A DNA stretch of 63,057 bases from JAXGTO01 sp040774885 (GTDB lineage: Bacteria > Actinomycetota > Coriobacteriia > Coriobacteriales > Eggerthellaceae), in the NCBI GenBank assembly GCA_040774885.1, contig JAXGTO010000009.1, positions 1 through 63,057 on the forward strand, in the 5' to 3' direction. Positions 7,290 through 15,807 of this stretch are shown one piece after another. The position numbers and the translations under genes are program-made. Within the stretch, counting starts at the first letter, position 1. Every line of letters begins with the position of its first letter. Under the pieces are notes generated by a model. It was not told where the DNA came from and made no database searches. It saw only the letters and a program-made list of their open reading frames with translations.

Positions 7290-9494
7290 GTGGCTGATTC
7301 CGAGTTTTCGGCCCGCTGCATCTTCGGATTCGAGGATGTGCTTGCCGCCGAGTTGAAGAATCTGGGCATTTCTCGCGTTCGCCCCCTCAAAGGGGGCGTC
7401 GCTTTTTTCGGGTCGCTTGAAGACGCCTATCGCATCTGCCTGTGGAGCAGGTGCGCGACGCATGTCATTTTGATGCTCGGTCGCTTCGATGCCGCCGATG
7501 CAGATTCGCTGTATGCAGGTGCGCGCGACATCCCGTGGGAAGAGATCATCGCGCCTGGAGCCACTATCGCCATTCGCGCCCGTGGCGGCAGCGATTCTTT
7601 GAGCAGCGTCGAATTCATCGCCCTCAAGGTGAAAGATGCTTTGTGCGATCGAATGAGGAATGCGGTGGGTGAGCGTCCTTCCGTTGACCGTCATCAGCCC
7701 GGAGCCCTTATACGTGTTTCCGTCAAGGGGCATCGCGTGTCAATCGGGTTCGATCTGTCGGGGCCATCGCTGGGAAAACGCGGTTATGCCGATGGCGAAG
7801 GAGAGCAATCCGGCGACCGTGAAGTATTGGCTGCAAGCTTGCTTGTTCGTGCTGGCTGGCCCTCGCTGTCTACAGCTTCCGGCAGTCTCGTCGACCTGAC
7901 GGCTCCTTTTTCCGTTGCTGCAATAGAAGCAGCTTCGATGTCATGCGATCGCGCCCCGGGCTTGCTGCGCGATAGGTGGGGCTTTTTCGGCTTGGCATCT
8001 CACGATGATGACGGTTGGTCGTCGTTGCTGGAAGATGCGGACGATCGCGCGCAACGGTGCGATTGTGCCAAAGCTCGCATCGTCGCATTGGCTGCCGATT
8101 CCGGTGATGCCAAGCATCTTGAATCGTGTGCCAAACGTGCAGGCGTCAGCGGAATCATCAGAATCGAATGCGATGCCGATCCGACCACTCTTATGGATTC
8201 TCATTCGAATGGCATAGTGTTTGTTCGGGATGCGCAGGGCCGCCGCGACGACGTGCGCCTGCCGTCTTCTCGCGCCCGTTTGGCCAGGATCATGGGGTCT
8301 ATTCCCAGCGGATGGAAACTGCTCGGCTTGGTAGACGACGGTGTCGAGCTCGATGCGCTGTGCAGCATCGAGCCTTCTTGGTCGGGCGAGGTGCGTGAGG
8401 GGCGGGCTTCCTTTGATGCTCGACTCTATGATATGCGCGCCGTTCATCGAAGGCAGCTTGTGCTGGATGAGGGAGGGACGGGCAAGACGGTAAAGCTGTC
8501 GGTGCTCGAAGCGAACACGGAGCAATTCGCCGGTCGATTCAAGAAGATGGTGCGCGAGCGTCGAAAATGGGCGCGCCGCAGCGGAGTTTATTGCTATCGC
8601 ATCTACGATGCCGACCTTCCCGACTATGCGGTTGCCATCGATTGGTATGAAGGCGAATCGGTCCAGGGGCATCAGCGTTGTCTGGTGGTCCAGGAATACC
8701 GTGCGCCTGCTTCTGTCGATGCCGTGCGCGCTCGCAGAAGGCTCGATGATGTATTGGCCGTTGCTCCGGTTATCGCGGGGATACCGTGCGATCGGCTGTT
8801 CTTGAAGCAACGTGAGCGAGCCAAAGGCGGATCCCAGTATCGGACGTCGGCGGTGGGGCGCTCATTTGAATTGACCGTTGAGGAATCGGGCTGCCACCTT
8901 CTGGTTGATTTGGCCGGACATCTTGATACGGGCCTGTTTCTCGATCATCGCGATACCCGTGCTTTGGTGGGGCAGCTTGCACAGGGCAAGAGCTTCCTCA
9001 ACCTTTTCGCATATACCGGGGCGGCGACGGTTGTCGCGGCGCATGATGGTGCTCGTGAGACCACGACGGTCGATCTTTCCCAGACATATCTTGATTGGGC
9101 GCAGCGCAATATGCGGAGCAACGGCTTCTCTGGAACAAAGCATCGTTTCGTTCGAGCCGATGTTCTCTCATGGATAACTCAGGAACGGCGCAGTCGACGT
9201 CGTTACGAGGTCGTTTTCGTAGACCCGCCTACCTTCAGCAACTCCAAAGCGATGGGGAAGCGCAGTTGGAGCGTTCAGCGCGACCACGTTGAGCTCCTTG
9301 TAGGCGTATCGCGTCTGCTTGCCCCTGAAGGCGTCGCGGTGTTTTCCTGCAACTTGCGTGATTTCAAACCGGAAACGGAGGAGCTTGCCCGCCTGGGCGT
9401 TTCTTTGGAGGACGTCACGCCTCAAACCATTCCTGAAGACTTCAAACGCAATGCCAAGATTCACCATTGCTACATGGTCAGACATGCTCGGTGA
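7290..9494 (+). CDS. rlmKL: Fused 23S rRNA methyltransferase RlmKL, N-terminal methylase degenerate
   Basis: A 734-residue protein aligned in order with E. coli RlmKL: an N-terminal ferredoxin/THUMP-like region, a first methylase domain (RlmL, m2G2445), and a second (RlmK, m7G2069). The second half is intact: SFLNLFAYTGAAT SAM-binding loop near residue 567 and VFVDPPTFSNSK near residue 643. The first is not: the SAM loop expected as DPMCGSGTL reads DLTAPFSVA (residues 202-210), although flanking DRAPGL..RWGFFG is conserved, and the catalytic NPPY motif is missing near residue 305 (VFVRDAQG). So RlmK activity is likely and RlmL activity doubtful. Start GTG has CTGGAGG upstream and lies 4 bases after rpoD. 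Confidence 0.85.
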   Translation: MADSEFSARCIFGFEDVLAAELKNLGISRVRPLKGGVAFFGSLEDAYRICLWSRCATHVILMLGRFDAADADSLYAGARDIPWEEIIAPGATIAIRARGGSDSLSSVEFIALKVKDALCDRMRNAVGERPSVDRHQPGALIRVSVKGHRVSIGFDLSGPSLGKRGYADGEGEQSGDREVLAASLLVRAGWPSLSTASGSLVDLTAPFSVAAIEAASMSCDRAPGLLRDRWGFFGLASHDDDGWSSLLEDADDRAQRCDCAKARIVALAADSGDAKHLESCAKRAGVSGIIRIECDADPTTLMDSHSNGIVFVRDAQGRRDDVRLPSSRARLARIMGSIPSGWKLLGLVDDGVELDALCSIEPSWSGEVREGRASFDARLYDMRAVHRRQLVLDEGGTGKTVKLSVLEANTEQFAGRFKKMVRERRKWARRSGVYCYRIYDADLPDYAVAIDWYEGESVQGHQRCLVVQEYRAPASVDAVRARRRLDDVLAVAPVIAGIPCDRLFLKQRERAKGGSQYRTSAVGRSFELTVEESGCHLLVDLAGHLDTGLFLDHRDTRALVGQLAQGKSFLNLFAYTGAATVVAAHDGARETTTVDLSQTYLDWAQRNMRSNGFSGTKHRFVRADVLSWITQERRSRRRYEVVFVDPPTFSNSKAMGKRSWSVQRDHVELLVGVSRLLAPEGVAVFSCNLRDFKPETEELARLGVSLEDVTPQTIPEDFKRNAKIHHCYMVRHAR

Positions 9495-9502
9495 ATTGGG
9501 GC

Positions 9503-9530
9503 TTGCGCGCTTTCCTCGTTCCGTTATAAT
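9503..9530 (+). promoter_or_regulatory. Promoter of the tRNA pair
   Basis: TTGCGC (9503-9508), 16 bases, TATAAT (9525-9530), ending 31 bases before the mature tRNA-Asn. Confidence 0.7.
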
Positions 9531-9561
9531 GCTACCTTGCGCGTTGATGAAACGTGCTTAT

Positions 9562-9636
<75 letters not shown>

Positions 9637-9640
9637 TTCT

Positions 9641-9715
9641 GGGCGTTTGGCGCAGCGGGAGCGCACTACCTTCACACGGTAGGGGTCACAGGTTCAAATC
9701 CTGTAACGCCCACCA
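9641..9715 (+). tRNA. tRNA-Val (CAC anticodon)
   Basis: Acceptor GGGCGTT/AACGCCC, anticodon stem CTACC/GGTAG with loop TTCACAC (anticodon CAC), T arm ACAGG-TTCAAAT-CCTGT, discriminator A and encoded CCA. It lies 4 bases after tRNA-Asn and is certainly co-transcribed. Confidence 0.97.
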
Positions 9716-9724
9716 GAAATCGGA

Positions 9725-9747
9725 ACGGGCCTTCGGGCCCGTTTTTC
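9725..9747 (+). terminator. Terminator after the tRNA pair
   Basis: A 7-base-pair ACGGGCC/GGCCCGT stem capped by a TTCG tetraloop and followed by TTTTC. Confidence 0.85.
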
Positions 9748-9802
9748 ATTTCCGAAGATGCGGATTTCCGGATGATTCCAAGGCGCGATAACTGACAGTC
9801 GA

Positions 9803-10870
9803 TCAACCGAGAACTTCTTGATCCAAGACGTCGACGGCTGCTTGGAAGATGTGCGGTTTTTCGTAATGGACGTTTTGTCCGCAGCGCTTCACAGGGACCA
9901 TCTTGCATGTCGGGCCCATGAGGTCGACCGCCCTGCGGGCCTCGTCATCATCGTTGGCTGAAAGAAGCATGCCCGAGTCGTCGAATTCCGTCTGCGACTT
10001 GAGATAGACCGTCGGACAGGCGATGGTGTGCAGCATTTCCTGCTCGTCTATTCCCGCCATCCATGATCCTTCGTAGAGCGCATCGCCATAGTGCGGATCG
10101 AAATCATCGGCCCATTGCAGCATTCTGAACCATTCGTGGGGGAAGTTCTGGAGCTTGAGCGGACCGCGCGGATGGACGCTGCGCCATTGCCGAGCTTGGG
10201 CCAGTAGTTTATCTCGCATCGAATCGAAGGAAGATGCCATGGTTCCCGTTTCCAGGCATTGGATGACAAAATCGCCGTCGGATCCATTTTGGATGAAAGT
10301 ATGGCAGGGTCGAGCGACGTCGTTGTACAGCAGGCAACCCGAACCGCTGGCAAGGGCATCGGCGCCCACATGCAGCAAAGGCGGATCTTCGAGTACCAGG
10401 CCGCGCACGCATTCCGGCGCATAGGCGCCGAGCCATGCTGCGATGATACCGCCGGTTCCATTTCCCGAAACGATGCATGAGCGGCCGATTATCTTGACGA
10501 TGAACCAGGCTAGTTCCATGGCATTGACTTTGCATGGATAGTAGGCGGGGTCATGGGTTGACTCTCCGTGCCCAAAGCAGTCCACGGCAAAGACATGATA
10601 TGAGCACGCAAGGGAGGGGAGCGCCTCGGCATAATCCTGCCAACCGGTCATTTGCATGTGCACGAGCAGCAGCTCGGGTCCGTTATCAGGGCCTTCTATA
10701 TAGGCGATGCGCCCGCCATCGGGGATGTCGGCCACATGTTCGCTGAATCCGCTTTCCCATACAGCGTCCAATGCGCCGTCATCGAAGTGCAGATTCTCGC
10801 TGCGATACCGGTGCCACCAAAAGGCTCCGATGATCACCAGGGCGATGATGAAGAAGAGGGCAAGCTCCAT
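9803..10870 (-). CDS. Membrane-anchored alpha/beta-hydrolase-fold protein lacking the nucleophile
   Basis: A 355-residue protein with an N-terminal transmembrane helix (residues 3-19) and an alpha/beta-hydrolase core: the oxyanion-region strand LLLVHMQMTGW (68-78), VDCFGHGES (97-104), the nucleophile elbow SGNGTGG (135-141) and a C-terminal histidine in NVHYEKP (about 335). The elbow normally reads GxSxG; here the central residue 138 is glycine, so classical Ser/Asp/His catalysis is not possible. Closest look is the meta-cleavage-hydrolase/haloperoxidase class. It is divergent from the ABC importer and shares its intergenic region, but a link to it is not shown. Substrate, if any, is unknown. 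Confidence 0.75.
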   Translation of the reverse strand: MELALFFIIALVIIGAFWWHRYRSENLHFDDGALDAVWESGFSEHVADIPDGGRIAYIEGPDNGPELLLVHMQMTGWQDYAEALPSLACSYHVFAVDCFGHGESTHDPAYYPCKVNAMELAWFIVKIIGRSCIVSGNGTGGIIAAWLGAYAPECVRGLVLEDPPLLHVGADALASGSGCLLYNDVARPCHTFIQNGSDGDFVIQCLETGTMASSFDSMRDKLLAQARQWRSVHPRGPLKLQNFPHEWFRMLQWADDFDPHYGDALYEGSWMAGIDEQEMLHTIACPTVYLKSQTEFDDSGMLLSANDDDEARRAVDLMGPTCKMVPVKRCGQNVHYEKPHIFQAAVDVLDQEVLG

Positions 10871-10996
10871 ATTCGTTTCAGCGCACCTTTCAAATTATTA
10901 GGTTGAAGACCGCATTTTCGGCGGCGTCTTGGTCAACGAGTATACCAGCGGCATCGTCAACCTCCGAATCGTTGTTGCCGTTGGGTAAATAGGACG

Positions 10997-11024
10997 TTGC
11001 CTTTATCGGGAATGACGGTAAAAT
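10997..11024 (+). promoter_or_regulatory. Promoter of the ABC importer operon
   Basis: TTGCCT (10997-11002), 16 bases, TAAAAT (11019-11024), 60 bases ahead of the binding-protein start. The 213-base interval to the divergent hydrolase gene has no other clear element. Confidence 0.5.
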
Positions 11025-11083
11025 AATAGCGTTTCAAACCAGTAACTGCGTTCGGGACTTAACCATGTCTTTTAGGAGGGATT

Positions 11084-12679
11084 ATGGAAGAAATCAAGAA
11101 GTTCAGCGTTAGTCGTCGCAATTTCGTCGCCGGCAGCGCCGCTGCTGCGGCGGCCGTCAGCCTCGGCCTTGCCGGCTGCAGCTCGGGTGGGTCGAGCAGC
11201 TCCTCGACCTCTTCAAGCTCCACCTCTTCAAACTCGGGTTCCGGTGAGCTCACCGCCGCCGTGGCTTACGAGACCAAGAACTACCATCCGTCCACCACGT
11301 CGTCCGCGCTTGCTTTGGGCGCCAACTGGCATGTGGTCGAGGGCCTCTACGAGCTCAATATGTCCACGTACAAGCCTTATGCCGCATTGGCTGCCGGCGA
11401 TCCCACTGAGGTCACCAGCACCCAGTTCGAGGTTACGCTGCGCACCGATGCCAAGTTCTCTGACGGCACCGCGGTCACCGCAGCCGACGTCGTTGCCTCT
11501 TATGAGCGCGCAAACAAGGCCGATGGCCTGTATGCCCCCATGCTGTCTTGGATCTCAGCTGTTTCCGCCAAGGACGACAAGACGGTCGTCATCGATCTTG
11601 CCTTCCCGTTCTCACTGGTCAAGGAGCGCTTGAGCCTTATAAAGGTCGTTCCTGCCGGCGCTTCCGATGACGAGCTCACCTCCAAGCCGGTAGGTACCGG
11701 TCCTTGGATGTACGACAGCATCACCGAGAAGCAGATCTCCTTCGCCCCCAACACCAACTACAACGGCAACTATGCCGCCAAAGATGGTTCGATGACGTGG
11801 CAGATCATCAAAGACGATACGGCCCGTACCACGGCCATGACCGAGGCTACCGTTTCCGTCATGGAATCCGTTCCGGCCGAGAACAGCGACATGGTTACTG
11901 CTGCTGGTGCCACCGTCGATGATGTTCAGGGCTTCAACCAGGCTTTCTTGATGTTCAACACCAAAAAGGCTCCTTTCGATGACTATCGCGTGCGCCAGGC
12001 GTTCCATTACGCTATCGACACCGACAAGCTCATCTCCAATGCGCTTTCCGGCAAGGCCGAGAAGGTTACTTGCTTCCTTCCCAAGGACCATGCAAACTAT
12101 CATGAAGCCGCTACGGTGTTCACTTACGACCAGGACAAGGCCAAGAGCCTCTTGGAGGAAGCCGGCGTTTCCGGTCTCTCCATCACGCTGGACAGCACCG
12201 ATGCCGGCTGGATCACCGCTTTGGCTCCGCAAATCAAGAACGATCTCGATGCCATCGGAATTTCCGTCGAGGTTGCCTCTCAGGCATCTTCTTCCCTGTA
12301 TTCCAACGTCTGCGATGTCGATGACCCCACGTTCGATGTCGTCTTGGCCCCGGGTGACCCCAGCGTCTTCGGCAACGACCCCGACCTGCTGATGAACTGG
12401 TGGTACGGCGACAACAGCTGGACCAAGAAGCGCACCGGCTGGAAGGGCAGCGACAAGTACACCGAGCTGCACGAGTACATGCAGGCTGCCGTGGAGTCTT
12501 CCGATTCCAAGGAACAGCAGAGCGAATGGAACAAGTGCTTCGACCTTTTGGCCGAGCAGTGCCCGCTCTATCCTCTGTTCCATCGCAAGATGGCCACCGG
12601 ATACTACGAGACCAAGATCACCGGCTACACGCCTATCGGCACCACCGGCCTCAACTTCATCGGCGCTTCCACCAAGTAA
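11084..12679 (+). CDS. Family 5 solute-binding lipoprotein of ABC importer (candidate sialic acid binder)
   Basis: A 531-residue extracellular binding protein of the OppA/DppA superfamily. The signal has a twin-arginine-type SRRNF motif (residues 10-14), an Ala-rich core and a lipobox LAG-Cys32, so export may use Tat with lipid anchoring, then a Ser/Thr-rich linker. Family signatures include FSDGTAVTAADVVASYER and the DYRVRQAFHYAIDTDKLI block. The ATG follows TAGGAGGG. Binding proteins of this family carry peptides, nickel, heme or sugars; the downstream nan genes argue for N-acetylneuraminate, as in the SiaEFGI/SatABCD systems known to me, but peptide uptake cannot be excluded from sequence. 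A strong hairpin follows before the permease. Confidence 0.85.
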   Translation: MEEIKKFSVSRRNFVAGSAAAAAAVSLGLAGCSSGGSSSSSTSSSSTSSNSGSGELTAAVAYETKNYHPSTTSSALALGANWHVVEGLYELNMSTYKPYAALAAGDPTEVTSTQFEVTLRTDAKFSDGTAVTAADVVASYERANKADGLYAPMLSWISAVSAKDDKTVVIDLAFPFSLVKERLSLIKVVPAGASDDELTSKPVGTGPWMYDSITEKQISFAPNTNYNGNYAAKDGSMTWQIIKDDTARTTAMTEATVSVMESVPAENSDMVTAAGATVDDVQGFNQAFLMFNTKKAPFDDYRVRQAFHYAIDTDKLISNALSGKAEKVTCFLPKDHANYHEAATVFTYDQDKAKSLLEEAGVSGLSITLDSTDAGWITALAPQIKNDLDAIGISVEVASQASSSLYSNVCDVDDPTFDVVLAPGDPSVFGNDPDLLMNWWYGDNSWTKKRTGWKGSDKYTELHEYMQAAVESSDSKEQQSEWNKCFDLLAEQCPLYPLFHRKMATGYYETKITGYTPIGTTGLNFIGASTK

Positions 12680-12715
12680 TGCGATCTGCGCCGGAGAAAA
12701 GATTTTGAGCAAGAC

Positions 12716-12749
12716 GGACCTGCACCGAGGTTTCGGTGCAGGTCCTTTT
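12716..12749 (+). terminator. Intra-operon hairpin after the binding-protein gene
   Basis: A perfect 13-base-pair stem GGACCTGCACCGA/TCGGTGCAGGTCC with a GGTT loop and TTTT behind it. Placed between a binding protein and its permease, it probably acts as partial terminator or 3' stabiliser to give excess binding protein. Confidence 0.75.
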
Positions 12750-12819
12750 AACGCAAAGCGGATAATCATAACCAGAAGCCGGGTCCGTCGGACCCTCGAT
12801 GTAAGAAGGGAGGCCAGGT

Positions 12820-13779
12820 GTGAATAATCTTATCCGGTTGATCGGTAACCGGTTGATCGCCCTGCCCATCATGGTGCTGGGCGTCACCCTCCTCGTTTTC
12901 TTCCTCATGTCGTTTTCTCCCATCGATCCAGCGTACTCAGCTTTGGGCGAAGGCGCTTCGCAGGAAGCCCTCGATGCGTATCGCACGGCCCATGGGCTCA
13001 ACGACCCCTGGATCGTGCAATACTGGAATTTCATGGTTGGCTTGTTCCACGGTGATTTGGGAACCTACGGCGCCAATCAGACGTCTGTGGCCGATACCAT
13101 TTCATCGGCTCTGCCCGTCACGCTGCAACTTACGTTCATGGGTCTGCTGATCGCCGTCGTCATCGCGCTGGTTTTGGGCGTGGTTTCGGCTCTGTATCGT
13201 GATCGTTGGCCTGACAAGGTCATACGTGTGTTCTCTATCGCCTGCATCGCAACACCTTCTTTCTGGTTGGCTGTTCTGTTGATCTTGCTATTCAGCGGCA
13301 TCCTTGGATTCAAGGGCATCGCATCGGGCTCTTTGACTCCGTTTGCCGAAGACCCGGGGGCGTGGCTCTATCGCATGATTTTGCCGTCCTTCGCCCTGGG
13401 CGTTCCCGTCGCGGGTCAACTTACCCGAGTCATCCGAACCGCTATGGTTGAAGAACTCGATAAGGATTATGTGCGTACAGCCATTGGATTCGGCATTCCA
13501 AAATCCGTCGTGGTGGCGCGCAATGTGCTTCGCAATGCGCTCATCACTCCCGTCACCGTTTTGGGCTTGCGCATCGGCTACCTCATTGGCGGCGCAGTTG
13601 TCATCGAGGTCATCTTCAACCTTCCGGGCATGGGCATGGCCATTCTCCAAGGTGTTCAGGAAAACTATCCAACCCTGGTTCAGGGCGTTACTTTGGTCGT
13701 TGCCCTTACCTTCATCATCATCAACATAGTGGTCGATATGCTCTACATCGTCATCAATCCGCGAATCAGGAGCGTGTAG
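12820..13779 (+). CDS. ABC importer permease, DppB/OppB family
   Basis: A 319-residue integral membrane protein with about six helices and the family's first-helix ITLLVF-like segment (MVLGVTLLVFFLMSF), a long external loop after helix 1, and the cytoplasmic EAA loop (EELDKDYVRTAIGFGIPKS) that docks on the ATPase. Start GTG is preceded by AGAAGGGAGG. It follows the binding protein across a 140-base gap with a hairpin and ends 3 bases before the fused permease-ATPase. Confidence 0.92.
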   Translation: MNNLIRLIGNRLIALPIMVLGVTLLVFFLMSFSPIDPAYSALGEGASQEALDAYRTAHGLNDPWIVQYWNFMVGLFHGDLGTYGANQTSVADTISSALPVTLQLTFMGLLIAVVIALVLGVVSALYRDRWPDKVIRVFSIACIATPSFWLAVLLILLFSGILGFKGIASGSLTPFAEDPGAWLYRMILPSFALGVPVAGQLTRVIRTAMVEELDKDYVRTAIGFGIPKSVVVARNVLRNALITPVTVLGLRIGYLIGGAVVIEVIFNLPGMGMAILQGVQENYPTLVQGVTLVVALTFIIINIVVDMLYIVINPRIRSV

Positions 13780-13782
13780 ACC

Positions 13783-15807
13783 ATGGGATTGCGTGAGAAT
13801 AAAACTAAGAAGATGGAGAACGCTGCGGGGCGCGTTCATTTCCGTCGATGGAAGAATCTGACTTGGGGCGCTCGCTTCTGCCTCATCATCTTGGCGCTCA
13901 TCGCCTTGGCTGCTGTGTTTGCCCAGTATGTGGCCCCGCACGATCCTCTCGAGATTTTCACTGCTCGGCAGGCTCCCAGTGCCGACTTTTTGTTCGGCAC
14001 CGACGACAAAGGCCGCGATGTCTTGTCGCGCATGATCTACGGTGCGCGTTACTCGCTGGTCATTGGTTTGTGCGCCACGGCTTTCGCTCTGGTTTTCGGT
14101 GCTTTCTTCGGGTCGCTGGCTGCGGTTTCCCGCAAGGGTGTTTCCGAGGTCATCATGCGCTGCATGGACATCATCATGTCCTTCCCCGGCATTGCTTTGG
14201 CCGCGGTGTTCGTGACGGTGTTCGGCAACAGCTTGCCTTCGCTTGTATTCGCCATCGGATTTCTCTACATTCCGCAAATCACCCGTGTTGTGCGCGCCAA
14301 TGTGGTTTCGGAATATGGCAAAGATTACGTGCGAGCAGTGGTCGTATCCGGCGCTCGGGCACCCTGGATTCTGGTCAAGCATGTCGTGCGCAACTGCATC
14401 GCTCCCGTCATGGTGTTCACCATCGTGTTGGTGGCCGATGCCATCGTGTTCGAAGCTTCCCTTTCGTTCATCAATGCCGGCATTCCCGAGCCCACTCCGA
14501 CGTGGGGCAATATCTTGGCTGATGCCCGTCAGGGCGTTTTGGCTGGTCGTTGGTGGCAGGCTCTGTTCCCCGGCTTGGCCATCATGGTGACGGTGCTGTG
14601 CCTCAATGTAGTATCCGAAAGCGTCACAGACGCTATGGCGGCAGCCCCCAAGTCTGCCGTTAAGCCCAGCGACTCCAACGTTCTTGCCGAGCGCACGGCT
14701 GACAAGTTCATCGCCGATCCCAAGCTCGCCTATTCCGCGCAGGCTGAGATGCTCGGCAAACGTCTCGAGGAACTTCGATCCGTTGAATCGCAACGACAAG
14801 ACCGCTTCAGCGCCCACACCGACGTCGAACCGATCCTTGAGGTGAAAGACCTTTCGATTCGCTTCCCCCGCCATGGCGATGTCGACGTGATCGACCACAT
14901 CAGCTTCGTGGTCCGTCCGCGTCAAACCATGGGTTTGGTAGGGGAGTCTGGCTGCGGCAAATCCATTACAAGCTTGGCCATCATGGGTCTTTTGGATCCC
15001 AAAGCCATTATCAGTTCTGGCGAGATTCTCTACAAAGGCCAAGACCTCTTGAAGCTTTCCGCCAAGCAGTTGAACGTGTTGCGTGGCAAGGAAATCTCAA
15101 TGGTGTACCAAGATGCCCTTTCTTCGCTCAACCCTTCGATGCTCATCAAGTCTCAGATGAAGCAGCTTACCAAGCGTGGAGGCACGCGTACGGCAGAGGA
15201 TTTGCTTGAACTCGTCGGTTTGGATCCGAAGCGCACTCTTGATTCGTATCCCCATGAGCTTTCGGGCGGACAACGCCAGCGTGTGCTGATCGCTATGGCG
15301 CTCACGCGCGACCCTCAGTTGATCATCTGCGACGAGCCCACTACCGCTCTCGACGTCACGGTTCAAAAACAGGTCATCGAGCTGCTCAATCGCCTTCAGA
15401 AGGAACTGGGCTTTGCCATGGTGTTCGTCAGCCACGACCTTGCTTTGGTCGCTGAAGTTGCTAACTCCATTACCGTCATGTATGCCGGGCAGGTCGTCGA
15501 GCAAGGTTCGGTCAACGACATCCTTACTGATCCCAAGCACGAGTACACGCGTGGGCTTCTCGGATCCGTGCTCTCCATCGAGGCCGGTGCCGGCCGTCTG
15601 CATCAGGTGCCGGGGTCGGTTCCTTCCCCTGCGGATTTCCCTGCAGGAGACCGTTTCGCACCGCGTTCAAGCCATCCGGATGTCCATTCCGACATTCCGC
15701 CCATTCTCAAACGGCTGGGGCAAAGCAACCATTTCTATGCCGAATTGCCTGACGACGAGATGCGTCGTCTCGGCTTGCCAATGATCAGCGAAGGAGGTGC
15801 GCAATGA
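13783..15807 (+). CDS. ABC importer permease-ATPase fusion (DppC-DppD type)
   Basis: A 674-residue fusion. Residues about 25-290 are a DppC-type permease with N-terminal OppC region, five helices and the EAA loop (SEYGKDYVRAVVVSGARAP). A charged linker (about 290-345) leads to a DppD-type ATPase with Walker A GESGCGKS, signature LSGGQRQR, Walker B LIICDEP and the switch histidine in FVSHDLA, then an oligopeptide-transporter C-terminal region. The latter normally carries a cysteine-rich iron-sulfur-like motif, and none is seen here. ATG lies 3 bases after the permease stop with AGGAG ahead. One fused subunit fixes permease:ATPase stoichiometry. The same architecture is, as I recall, found in SiaG of Corynebacterium glutamicum. 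Confidence 0.93.
   Translation: MGLRENKTKKMENAAGRVHFRRWKNLTWGARFCLIILALIALAAVFAQYVAPHDPLEIFTARQAPSADFLFGTDDKGRDVLSRMIYGARYSLVIGLCATAFALVFGAFFGSLAAVSRKGVSEVIMRCMDIIMSFPGIALAAVFVTVFGNSLPSLVFAIGFLYIPQITRVVRANVVSEYGKDYVRAVVVSGARAPWILVKHVVRNCIAPVMVFTIVLVADAIVFEASLSFINAGIPEPTPTWGNILADARQGVLAGRWWQALFPGLAIMVTVLCLNVVSESVTDAMAAAPKSAVKPSDSNVLAERTADKFIADPKLAYSAQAEMLGKRLEELRSVESQRQDRFSAHTDVEPILEVKDLSIRFPRHGDVDVIDHISFVVRPRQTMGLVGESGCGKSITSLAIMGLLDPKAIISSGEILYKGQDLLKLSAKQLNVLRGKEISMVYQDALSSLNPSMLIKSQMKQLTKRGGTRTAEDLLELVGLDPKRTLDSYPHELSGGQRQRVLIAMALTRDPQLIICDEPTTALDVTVQKQVIELLNRLQKELGFAMVFVSHDLALVAEVANSITVMYAGQVVEQGSVNDILTDPKHEYTRGLLGSVLSIEAGAGRLHQVPGSVPSPADFPAGDRFAPRSSHPDVHSDIPPILKRLGQSNHFYAELPDDEMRRLGLPMISEGGAQ

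Noticed and set aside
13288..15042. 584-residue open frame on the minus strand inside the permease-ATPase fusion
   Set aside because: It lies opposite a gene with complete Walker and permease motifs and has no recognisable domain. High GC third positions create long antisense frames throughout this window.
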